DNA from: Parabacteroides distasonis ATCC 8503
GTDB taxonomy: Bacteria > Bacteroidota > Bacteroidia > Bacteroidales > Tannerellaceae
DNA: 64,000 bases
Assembly (NCBI RefSeq): GCF_000012845.1
Contig: NC_009615.1
Location: 4,404,501 to 4,468,500 of the forward strand
Reading direction: 5' to 3'
Under the pieces are notes generated by a model, which ran no database searches, was not told where the DNA came from, and worked only from the letters and a program-made list of their open reading frames with translations. Both the position numbers and the translations under genes were made by a program. Below, piece after piece: positions 17,567-24,472 of the stretch (position 1 is its first letter; each line of letters opens with the position of its first letter).

Positions 17567-18499
17567 ATGAATGAGAATGATTTTGTGGTGGGTGTACTTA
17601 CGTATATCACCTGCCTGCGTGAGAAAAAGCGTTATTCCACGGCGAAGAGTTATCAAGATGCGTTGAGGTCGTTTAAATGTTTTTGTGGCCGGAAAGAGAT
17701 TCCTTATGCGTATATTAATCGGGATACACTTTTGCGTTATCAATCTTGGCTGTTGGCCAAGGGATGTGCTCGTAACACGGTATCTACTTATATGCGCCGG
17801 ATTCGTCACATCTATAATTTAGCGGTAGAGGTGGGTGAGGCTGCCTATATCCCTCATTTGTTTAAGAATGTGTTTACGGGGGTTGAGAGTAAACGTAAAA
17901 AGGCGTTGCCTTCGGAAAGCCTGCGCTTGCTGATGACAAGCCCAGTGACAGATCCGCAACAGAAGAGGACTCAATCAGCCTTTTGCCTGATGTTTTTGTT
18001 TTGCGGGATGGCTTTCGTAGATTTGGCGCATTTGCGAAAGGAGGATATCAAGGAAGGGATCTTGTCTTATTATCGGCAGAAAAGCGGATCCCTTATACAG
18101 GTGGAGATCCCAGCGGAGGCACAAGGGCTGCTGAATGAGTTGGCAGCCGATACAACCGAGGATTCGCCCTATCTGTTTCCATTTTTAGAGGGAATGAAGA
18201 CCGGTGAGGATGCCTACAAGGAATATAATACCGTATTAGGAGGTTTTAACCGCAGATTGAAAACACTGTCGGAATCCATCGGTATTCGTACTCGGGTTAC
18301 CTCATACACGATTCGTCACTCTTTCGCCACGACCTTGAAGGAGCAAAACGTACCGATTGAGATGATCAGTGAACTGTTAGGGCATAAATCTATCAAGACT
18401 ACGCAAATATACTTGAAGAGTTTCTCTTTAGAAAAGCTCTCGACCGTAAACAAACTTTGTTTCGAGAGTGTGTATAATTATGCGCCGAAAGTAGGGTGA
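17567..18499 (+). CDS. Tyrosine site-specific recombinase (capsule-linked)
   Basis: 310 residues. A SAM-like N-terminal core-binding domain (1-100) precedes the catalytic domain with the second Arg and His in TIRHSFATTLKEQ, His in LLGHKSIKTTQIYL and the nucleophile Tyr in that same stretch. At the first-Arg site, where many Bacteroidetes integrases read RGM, this one reads CGM (FCGMAFVDLAHLRKEDI), so the first Arg is missing or displaced. It ends 11 bp before the first 17-bp inverted-repeat site at 18510. That placement makes it the likely enzyme for inverting the segment upstream of the capsule operon. Confidence 0.9.
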   Translation: MNENDFVVGVLTYITCLREKKRYSTAKSYQDALRSFKCFCGRKEIPYAYINRDTLLRYQSWLLAKGCARNTVSTYMRRIRHIYNLAVEVGEAAYIPHLFKNVFTGVESKRKKALPSESLRLLMTSPVTDPQQKRTQSAFCLMFLFCGMAFVDLAHLRKEDIKEGILSYYRQKSGSLIQVEIPAEAQGLLNELAADTTEDSPYLFPFLEGMKTGEDAYKEYNTVLGGFNRRLKTLSESIGIRTRVTSYTIRHSFATTLKEQNVPIEMISELLGHKSIKTTQIYLKSFSLEKLSTVNKLCFESVYNYAPKVG

Positions 18500-18509
18500 A
18501 GAAAAGTAC

Positions 18510-18526
18510 GCTACTTGGCGAGTAGC
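18510..18526. repeat. Left inverted-repeat site of the putative invertible segment
   Basis: GCTACTTGGCGAGTAGC, itself two 6-bp arms (GCTACT/AGTAGC) around a 5-bp asymmetric core. It is the exact reverse complement of the copies at 18845 and 18872. The arm-core-arm form is typical of a tyrosine recombinase crossover site. Confidence 0.85.
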
Positions 18527-18571
18527 GCTCATTTCATGCCGCAAATGTAGTAAAAAATAACATAACACAAG

Positions 18572-18600
18572 CAAATATTAGGCTTTGTTTGTGTTTCAAC
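18572..18600 (-). promoter_or_regulatory. Weak leftward promoter candidate inside the invertible segment
   Basis: On the minus strand TTG (18597-18599) is followed after 17 bp by AATATTTG (18572-18579), one base from TAnnTTTG. Spacing is slightly short, so this is tentative. Inversion of the segment would turn it toward the UpxY-like gene. Confidence 0.35.
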
Positions 18601-18719
18601 CTTAATTCTCTTTAAATCTTCGTTCTTATTTCTGATGTATAGACATGGCAATAGAAACGAAATGGCCTCGTTATTCCCGAAATCATCACGTTATCCAAAG
18701 TAAACTCCATATAACATCA

Positions 18720-18811
18720 TGTAGAGATGGAGCGTGCTCCGTCTCCCACCGCCTGATAGTAACTAAAATACCATTGTAAGGGGATGAAACGGGACACGCT
18801 CCGTCTCTACA
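18720..18811. repeat. Palindrome-bounded element, second member of the TGTAGAGA family
   Basis: 92 bp with 17-bp terminal inverted repeats (TGTAGAGATGGAGCGTG and its complement, one mismatch). Its left end is also locally palindromic. The ends match the arms of the 30-bp palindrome at 3703-3732. It could be a small non-autonomous or REP-like element; no ORF of its own is convincing. Confidence 0.65.
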
Positions 18812-18844
18812 ACTAAGGAATATCCTTTCACTCCTCTTGTTAAG

Positions 18845-18861
18845 GCTACTCGCCAAGTAGC
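18845..18861. repeat. Right inverted-repeat site, copy 1
   Basis: GCTACTCGCCAAGTAGC, exact reverse complement of the site at 18510 and a direct repeat of the one at 18872. Recombination with 18510 would invert about 350 bp. Confidence 0.85.
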
Positions 18862-18871
18862 AGTCAGTTTG

Positions 18872-18888
18872 GCTACTCGCCAAGTAGC
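18872..18888. repeat. Right inverted-repeat site, copy 2
   Basis: Second direct copy of GCTACTCGCCAAGTAGC, 27 bp from copy 1; the match extends to GGCTACTCGCCAAGTAGCA. Having two right-hand sites allows two nested inversion lengths or a 27-bp deletion. Confidence 0.85.
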
Positions 18889-19001
18889 ATGAGTATTGAA
18901 GGGATGCAAATTTTCAGTAATTCCTTTTTATTTTCACATAAGTGTTTATTTATCAGGGTATTACAAGAATATCTTGGTAAGGCTCTGAATTATCTTCCTC
19001 A

Positions 19002-20099
19002 ATGAATATCATGACAAGTAATAGCTCTGATAGAGCTATGGTGCATATACGCAATCGCCGTAGTCAGGAGGCTGTACGCTGGTACGCACTGACGCTTCCT
19101 ACCGCCATAGGGGGACGTGATAATATCTATTCGTCAAAAGGATTAGATGCCGAGCTTTCCCGTCGTAAACGTTGTGGGGAACCCTTGTTCGAGTACTTTG
19201 CCCCCTCGTATGTCGAGGCTCGCAAGGTGGGAGGCAAGATGGTCAATACGAGGAAGCCTCTTTTATACAACTATGTGTTTATCCATGCTTCGGAGAATGA
19301 GATTTTCCGTTTGAAACGTATCATGCCCTTATATAATCTTCTTCCTCGGGTATCCGTGGGCGAACACTCTTATTTCCCTTACCTGTCAGATCATGAGATG
19401 GAGACCTTACGCTGGATGGCAGAATCTTATTCCAATGAGCTTCCGGTGTACGTACCGGATAGCGGTCGCTTGCTGAAAGGTGACCGTGTACGTATCACCT
19501 CGGGTTCTTTCATGGGGATGGAAGCTGAGGTGGTGGTGCAACCGGGTGGAGGTCATAAGGATGTCATGGTACGTATCCTTGACTGTATGTGGGTTCCTCT
19601 ATTTGAGGTAAGGCAAGGCGAGTATGAGCTGATTGAGTTGAATACGAAAGGCAAGCATGTTTATACCCATTTGGATAACGATCGTTTATCGGAAGGTATG
19701 CACAAGGCGTTGGGGCGTTATTATCTCTCGGGCAAATTGGGAAAGGAAGACGAACTTTTGGTTCGTGAGGTGCTGAAGGGCTATGCTTCCCTTCGTGTGG
19801 AGACCGACGTGATGCGTTGCAAGGTCTACTCATTACTCCTTCCGGCCTATAAGCTGTTGGCTCAGGAAGAGGAGTTTGAACGCTTGCATTCCACCCTACG
19901 CAATATGCTTCCATTGGTTAAGGCAGTGAATTCTCGTGCCTTGCTGCTCGTCACGCTTTACGGCTGCACGAATAGCAACCTGTATTACCGTATGGCGCAT
20001 GAGCTGGTAGATCCCTGGCGGGATGACCCTTCGCCTAAGAGAAGCAAGGCCTTGTTGATACAGCGTTTACACGATTACGATATTTGGCTAAAACATTAA
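19002..20099 (+). CDS. UpxY-like NusG-family transcription antiterminator with long C-terminal extension
   Basis: 365 residues. The NGN domain occupies about 25-130 (VRWYALTLPTA, FAPSYVEAR, KPLLYNYVFIHA) and a KOW motif lies at about 155-185 (LLKGDRVRITSGSFMGMEAEVVV). UpxY proteins let RNA polymerase read through the 5' end of their own capsule operon. Typical Bacteroides UpxY proteins are only about 170-180 residues, so the helical C-terminal half (about 200-365) is an addition. It is the first gene after the invertible segment, and the 113-bp leader between them would be its site of action. Confidence 0.85.
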   Translation: MNIMTSNSSDRAMVHIRNRRSQEAVRWYALTLPTAIGGRDNIYSSKGLDAELSRRKRCGEPLFEYFAPSYVEARKVGGKMVNTRKPLLYNYVFIHASENEIFRLKRIMPLYNLLPRVSVGEHSYFPYLSDHEMETLRWMAESYSNELPVYVPDSGRLLKGDRVRITSGSFMGMEAEVVVQPGGGHKDVMVRILDCMWVPLFEVRQGEYELIELNTKGKHVYTHLDNDRLSEGMHKALGRYYLSGKLGKEDELLVREVLKGYASLRVETDVMRCKVYSLLLPAYKLLAQEEEFERLHSTLRNMLPLVKAVNSRALLLVTLYGCTNSNLYYRMAHELVDPWRDDPSPKRSKALLIQRLHDYDIWLKH

Positions 20100-20112
20100 A
20101 TAGTAGACTGTC

Positions 20113-20502
20113 ATGAGAAAGGAAAGCGAAACTCCCTCCGGTATCCGTTTGATGCTATTGCTGAAAGGGCATTTGAGAGAGATCATGAATCGTGAGTGTG
20201 CGAATCAGACCTCGATCCATTTATATTGTACGGGATCTTATTGGGTCGCGTTCGAACGTTCCGCTTATCAATTGCGTCGTGCCTTTCCGGATAGTGAGAT
20301 CACGCCGATGCGCCTGTACGCTTATCCTTTTCCGGTTGTCATGGTTTCCGTAACGGATCGTTCCCTTCGTTTGTATGAACGAAAACATATAGCTAAGCAG
20401 AACGGGGCGGATTACAAGTTATTGACTGTACCTGAACTCTCCGCTCCCGCCTACCAAGCGTGGCATACGAGGGAGGTGAAGGGACTCCCTGCGTTAAACT
20501 AA
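20113..20502 (+). CDS. Conserved small protein of the capsule leader module, unknown function
   Basis: 129 residues, no signal peptide or membrane segment. I do not recognise a domain; the visible pattern (LLLKGHLREIMNRE, YCTGSYWVAFERSAYQLRRAFP, PVVMVSVTDRSLRLYERK) suggests a compact alpha/beta protein. It starts 13 bp after the UpxY-like gene, so it is co-transcribed with it. Its position is where Bacteroides loci carry UpxZ, an inhibitor of competing UpxY proteins, but I see no sequence basis for calling it UpxZ. It overlaps the end of the convergent amidase by 4 bp. Confidence 0.65.
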   Translation: MRKESETPSGIRLMLLLKGHLREIMNRECANQTSIHLYCTGSYWVAFERSAYQLRRAFPDSEITPMRLYAYPFPVVMVSVTDRSLRLYERKHIAKQNGADYKLLTVPELSAPAYQAWHTREVKGLPALN

Positions 20503-20909
20503 TCGGAAAACTCGTTCACGACATTAAAACAGGGACAGGATTTCGACGGGTCCAAGTCTTGATGTCCCACGATTAGGGCTTTGGGGAATCGCTGATGCAA
20601 TTCACGAAGCAAACCCTGTAGGGCTTCTCGTTGGGCTTCCGTTCGGGTATCCATGGGAGTCTTTCCATCGTTGGCGAGTCCTCCGATATAGCAAACCCCG
20701 ATACTGTACCGATTGTGGTTCTTACAGTGAGCGCCCACTTGTTCAAGGGGCCTACCGGTCTCGATCGTACCATCGGTCGGGATGACAAAGTGATATCCGC
20801 AGCCTTTCCAGCCGAGAGAGCGATGCAGATGGTCGATGTCCATCATCCGTAAAGTGCTGCCCTGCCTATTGGCAGAGCAATGCACGATAATCAGCGTGAT
20901 GGTTCTCAT
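20499..20909 (-). CDS. N-acetylmuramoyl-L-alanine amidase (Amidase_2 type)
   Basis: 136 residues from the ATG at 20909 (MRTITLIIVHCSANR), which overlaps the stop of the upstream small gene as ATGA; an in-frame ATG at 20918 is also possible. Zinc ligands and core motifs are clear: IIVHCSA, GYHFVIPTDGTIETGRP, SIGVCYIGG, and GHQDLDPSKSCPCF. There is no signal peptide. The fold cleaves the muramoyl-alanine bond of peptidoglycan. Such amidase genes on the strand opposite to capsule operons are frequent in Bacteroidales and may be prophage-derived. Confidence 0.9.
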   Translation of the reverse strand: MRTITLIIVHCSANRQGSTLRMMDIDHLHRSLGWKGCGYHFVIPTDGTIETGRPLEQVGAHCKNHNRYSIGVCYIGGLANDGKTPMDTRTEAQREALQGLLRELHQRFPKALIVGHQDLDPSKSCPCFNVVNEFSD

Positions 20910-21010
20910 CCGATCCAACCGCTAGTGGCTCCACCGGCGGCACCGGTGATGACCAGTTCGACAATGCGGATGATGTAGAGCAAGACGCTCTTCCAATTTG
21001 TTTTTTTCAT
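20906..21010 (-). CDS. 34-residue smalltalk-like peptide
   Basis: Starts MKKTNWKSVLLYIIRIVELVITGAA and ends with a Gly/Ala/Ser-rich tail. The pattern (MKKxNW, one hydrophobic helix, small-residue tail) matches the very short 'smalltalk' proteins that accompany HU-like and amidase genes in Bacteroides. Its stop overlaps the amidase start (ATGA), so the two are translationally coupled. A membrane or holin-like role is only a guess from the single hydrophobic helix. Confidence 0.7.
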   Translation of the reverse strand: MKKTNWKSVLLYIIRIVELVITGAAGGATSGWIG

Positions 21011-21080
21011 ACTTGTAGTCTTTAAATAAATGAATAAAATAAGCTTCATGGTTAAGAGCCGTATTTCTCAATGGCAGGAT

Positions 21081-21569
21081 TTAGATCTCATCGGGAGATT
21101 CTGAGTCTCCTTTCTTCAACGCAGCCAAGTCTACCGTGTCTTTATTCTCCTTTACCGCCTTCAGCGAGGCGGCTTGGATCGCACGGCTGGTTACTAGGTT
21201 GAATTCAGCCTTAGAACGTAGGTTCTCGAAGTCTATACCCGGATTGAATAGAATGTTCACCGCCTTGATATTATCGCTGGAGAAGTCCTTGAGTGTAGCG
21301 GCCGGCTCGCAGGTGATGGAGATACTAAAGATTCCTAGTTCGCCGAATTGTACCTTGTAGCCGTTCAGCAATTGTTCCACTAGACATGAGCAGGTGTCGC
21401 TTACCACGCCTTTTACCGTGCCGCGTGTGAAAACACCGTTGTGATCTGAGATGTGCTTCACGAAATCATCGAAACTCATCACTTTCGTCACTTGGTTCTT
21501 GGCGTACGCCTGTTCCTTTGCGGTCTCATCCAGTGGACTTTTCCACATGTAAGTTGAATAATTAATCAT
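21081..21569 (-). CDS. HU/IHF-like DNA-binding protein of the capsule leader module
   Basis: 162 residues from the ATG at 21569 (MINYSTYMWKS), preceded by an AAGAAG ribosome site; the longer reading to 21662 crosses an A-rich leader and is less likely. The N-terminal two-thirds has the HU-like pattern (FDDFVKHISDHNGVFTRGTVKGVVSDTCSCLVEQLLNGYKVQFGELGIFSISI). Its C-terminal tail is acidic, unlike true HU. It sits upstream of the smalltalk-like peptide and amidase on the same strand, a recurrent trio beside capsule loci. Role in capsule control or DNA architecture is inferred. Confidence 0.75.
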   Translation of the reverse strand: MINYSTYMWKSPLDETAKEQAYAKNQVTKVMSFDDFVKHISDHNGVFTRGTVKGVVSDTCSCLVEQLLNGYKVQFGELGIFSISITCEPAATLKDFSSDNIKAVNILFNPGIDFENLRSKAEFNLVTSRAIQAASLKAVKENKDTVDLAALKKGDSESPDEI

Positions 21570-21702
21570 ACTTCTTTTTTTTAAAAGATTAAACTTATTG
21601 TTGACAATGCGAAAGTACAACCCCCGGATAGCGAAATCAAATCCGTTGATAACCGTTGACAAACTGTTTACTTTTCATTGACAAACGATTCATATATACC
21701 TT

Positions 21703-22134
21703 ATGTCTGATATAACGATTACCATACACGGCGGCAATAACCAGATACTCCCCAACGCTACGGAAGCCATCCAGAACTTCTATGTGGGAGAATATTGCGG
21801 GGAGACCTCCCAAGAAGAGGGGGACGGTAGATCCGGTCTCATGCCTGAAACGATCCGTTTTCGTGCCTATATAAATAAAGAAGAGGATCTGGAACGCTAT
21901 CTTGCGCAGATCGTCGAGTGCCGGACGGTTACCGAGTTGGCCCAAGTCATTCTGGTCATGCAAGAGAACGAGCTGAAAATAACCCCCGAGGAGATGGTCA
22001 AAGAGCGTTTCATCCGCCTCTTTCTACCCATCACCCCCCGAATCACGAAGGGTAAAAGCGTCAGCAACATCCGTGCCCGTATCAACGATGCGTGGAGCAG
22101 TCGTCTCAGACACCGCTCAACTGGCCGTTTTTGA
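21703..22134 (+). CDS. Conserved small protein, paralogue A
   Basis: 143 residues, no signal peptide. The N-terminal strand-turn motif ITIHGGNNQILPNATEAIQ is repeated in the next small protein (FHIYGCNVQIVPNATHAIQ), marking the two as related. Residues 60-143 are helical and basic toward the end. Function unknown. Both genes share an upstream ATTCATATATACCT motif, suggesting common control or duplication of the whole unit. Confidence 0.7.
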   Translation: MSDITITIHGGNNQILPNATEAIQNFYVGEYCGETSQEEGDGRSGLMPETIRFRAYINKEEDLERYLAQIVECRTVTELAQVILVMQENELKITPEEMVKERFIRLFLPITPRITKGKSVSNIRARINDAWSSRLRHRSTGRF

Positions 22135-22265
22135 GAAGATATACTGCATGTGCCCGAGGATATATACTGTGTTAGGCAATTGATATATACTTCACAGGGC
22201 AATTCATATATACCTCGTTTTCCAAGGGAAACGAAAAGTGATAACCTTACTGAAAAAATTACGAT

Positions 22266-22502
22266 ATGACAGAAAACCATGAGCGGGCGGAACAAGCACG
22301 TTTCGTCTTCCATATCTACGGTTGCAATGTGCAGATCGTGCCCAATGCAACCCATGCGATCCAAATCATCCACCAAGGTGATGGTACGATCTTGCGGACG
22401 GAAAGCTGTATTACGCCCGCCGCTTCGGGACGCCACGAGTCACAGGCACCGCCGTTGGGAAAAGTTAGGGCACTGAATATAAAACAAACAAAATACAAAT
22501 GA
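22266..22502 (+). CDS. Conserved small protein, paralogue B (short)
   Basis: 78 residues. The N-terminal half aligns with the preceding gene's product (G-N-QI-PNAT-AIQ), while the helical second half is missing. Its stop overlaps the start of the 4,6-dehydratase gene by 4 bp (ATGA), which supports translation and ties it to the biosynthetic operon. Competing ORFs in the other frames lack this homology. Function unknown. Confidence 0.6.
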   Translation: MTENHERAEQARFVFHIYGCNVQIVPNATHAIQIIHQGDGTILRTESCITPAASGRHESQAPPLGKVRALNIKQTKYK

Positions 22503-24433
22503 TGGATTTTCATAAGGGCAGATGGCGATTGGCCTTAGGCCGTCTGGTGAATTTGCGGTATATCAACCGTTGGATCATTTTTAGTGCGGACCTTTTCGTC
22601 TCGCTCTCCGTATCGTTGCTGGGCGTACTAGGAATGTTCTCCATTCTGCATATACGTATTGGAGAGTCTGATGTGCTGAAAGTGGGCCTCTCCTCATTTG
22701 TGAGCAGTATCGTTTCGTTCTTGCTGTTCAAAGCATATCATGGGGTTATTCGCCATTCCACGCTGCGTGGCTTGTGGCGGATCGGTGGTGCTGCGATCGG
22801 CAAGTCGCTCTTGATGTTCCTGCTGCTTTGGCTGTTGAAAGCCCGTTTCAGCCCTTCTATCTATTGGTTGGGTGGAATCATGGACAGTACGTTGACGATC
22901 GTGATGTTGGTCACGTTGCGTGTCTTCGTGATCAATGTCTATAACAGCGTCCTCCTGCAACTCGGTAAGAAACGCAAGCGGGTACTGGTCTTTGGCACGG
23001 AGGAGGAGAGCGTGATGATCGCCACATCGGCGAACCGTCAGGTATTCATGCAGAATTATAGCATCATGGGCTTCCTTTCCTTTGGTAATTCCAAGAAAAG
23101 CATCCGGATTGCGGAGTTGCCGGTCTACCAGATCGAGAACGTGGAGGATCTGTATCGCTTGATCCCTCGCAACAGCTTGGATGGCGTTCTCTTCCCCAAT
23201 ATAAAGGTTGCCCATCAGGAGCGTGACCGTTTGATCCGTTATTGCGAGCAGGCCTCTTTGAAGACATTGGTAGTCCCGGAGATGGAGGAGCTACGTGGAG
23301 GTGAGGCGAAACGTTCCGTCCGAGAGATCCGTATCGAGGATTTGCTGGGTCGTGAGGAGATCCATATTAATCTGGACGAAATCGGCAATCTGTTGGAAGG
23401 GAAGACCGTGCTTGTCACGGGAGCCGCCGGCAGTATCGGTAGCGAGATCTGTCGCCAGCTGGCTCATTTCCCGATTAAGAAGTTGGTTTGCTTCGACTCC
23501 GCCGAGACTCCGATGCATAATCTCCGTCTGGAATTGGAAGAAAAATATAAGGGACTAAACTTTGTCCCGGTGATCGGCGATGTCCGTAGCCCGGACCGTG
23601 TGGATTATGTGTTCCGCAACTGGCACCCCCAAGTAGTGTTCCATGCGGCGGCCTACAAGCATGTCCCTTTAATGGAGGAGAATCCCTGCGAGGCGATCCG
23701 AACAAACGTGTTCGGTACTCGTGTGATGGCGGATGCCGCTGTAAGCTATGGTGTGGAGAAATTTGTGATGATCAGTACGGATAAGGCGGTGAACCCCACG
23801 AACATCATGGGCTGTAGCAAGCGCTTGGCTGAGATCTATGTACAGAGTCTGAGCCTTGCGATCGAGCGAGGAGAGGTGAAAGGCGAGACGCGTTTCATTA
23901 CGACCCGCTTTGGAAACGTATTGGGTAGCAACGGTTCGGTTATCCCCCGTTTCCGGGAACAAATCGCTCAGGGAGGTCCAGTGACGGTCACCCATCCCGA
24001 TATCATCCGTTACTTTATGACTATCCCGGAGGCTTGTCGCCTGGTGTTAGAGGCCGGTACAATGGGCAAGGGTGGTGAGATCTTTATCTTCGATATGGGA
24101 GAGCCGGTGAAGATAGCGGATTTGGCGAAGCGCATGATCGAGCTGTCCGGATTACAGGTAGACAAAGACATCGAGATCAAGTACACTGGTCTCCGCCCCG
24201 GTGAGAAATTGTATGAAGAGCTACTGAACAACAAGGAGAACACGAAAGAGACCCCTCACGAGAAGATTCGAGTGGCGGCGGTTCGTGAGTATGACTATAA
24301 GGATGTGGTAGAACATATCAATGTGTTAACGGAATTGTCCCTCCGTGTTCAGATCCTCTCGATGGTAAAGGAGATGAAAGCCTTTGTCCCCGAGTTTAAG
24401 AGTCAGAATTCTCAGTTTGAGGAGTTGGATTGA
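22499..24433 (+). CDS. Membrane UDP-HexNAc 4,6-dehydratase (PglF/WbpM/CapD type)
   Basis: 644 residues. Four membrane segments (about 20-125) are followed by a CoA-binding-like Rossmann region and the catalytic SDR domain: NAD motif VTGAAGSIGSEI and the SMK-type active site (MISTDKAVNPTNIMG). Members of this group convert UDP-GlcNAc to UDP-2-acetamido-2,6-dideoxy-4-ketohexose. With the aminotransferase at 45241, the PglD-like acetyltransferase at 41271 and the PglC-like transferase at 40647, it would supply the first sugar of the repeat unit. First biosynthetic gene of the operon. Confidence 0.92.
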   Translation: MMDFHKGRWRLALGRLVNLRYINRWIIFSADLFVSLSVSLLGVLGMFSILHIRIGESDVLKVGLSSFVSSIVSFLLFKAYHGVIRHSTLRGLWRIGGAAIGKSLLMFLLLWLLKARFSPSIYWLGGIMDSTLTIVMLVTLRVFVINVYNSVLLQLGKKRKRVLVFGTEEESVMIATSANRQVFMQNYSIMGFLSFGNSKKSIRIAELPVYQIENVEDLYRLIPRNSLDGVLFPNIKVAHQERDRLIRYCEQASLKTLVVPEMEELRGGEAKRSVREIRIEDLLGREEIHINLDEIGNLLEGKTVLVTGAAGSIGSEICRQLAHFPIKKLVCFDSAETPMHNLRLELEEKYKGLNFVPVIGDVRSPDRVDYVFRNWHPQVVFHAAAYKHVPLMEENPCEAIRTNVFGTRVMADAAVSYGVEKFVMISTDKAVNPTNIMGCSKRLAEIYVQSLSLAIERGEVKGETRFITTRFGNVLGSNGSVIPRFREQIAQGGPVTVTHPDIIRYFMTIPEACRLVLEAGTMGKGGEIFIFDMGEPVKIADLAKRMIELSGLQVDKDIEIKYTGLRPGEKLYEELLNNKENTKETPHEKIRVAAVREYDYKDVVEHINVLTELSLRVQILSMVKEMKAFVPEFKSQNSQFEELD

Positions 24434-24472
24434 ATACTTACAAACGTAAAAATAATTGACTAAAAATAACGA

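Larger units (their letters stand above)
18510..18888. promoter_or_regulatory. Putative invertible (phase-variable) control segment of the capsule operon
   Basis: The segment is bounded by inverted 17-bp sites, with a recombinase gene on its left and the UpxY-like regulator on its right. This is the arrangement known for phase-variable Bacteroides and Parabacteroides capsule promoters. Inside it, the only promoter-like pair I see points left (18572-18600), away from the capsule genes, which would mean the operon is drawn in its OFF orientation. The segment also contains the palindromic element at 18720-18811. The gap 18500-19001 holds no gene. Confidence 0.7.

Noticed and set aside
18611..18620. 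Rightward promoter inside the invertible segment (TTTG at 18588, TAAATCTT at 18613)
   Set aside because: The -7 word has two mismatches to TAnnTTTG and spacing is 21 bp; weaker than the leftward candidate.
18686..18883. 65-codon minus-strand ORF in the capsule control segment
   Set aside because: It is a translation of the palindromic element and the right crossover site; no start signal or domain.
20113..20502. UpxZ-type inhibitor of other UpxY proteins
   Set aside because: Position fits, but I see no sequence resemblance that would justify the name.
22694..23215. 173-codon minus-strand ORF opposite the membrane dehydratase
   Set aside because: His/Gln/Asp-rich shadow reading of a clear gene on the other strand.
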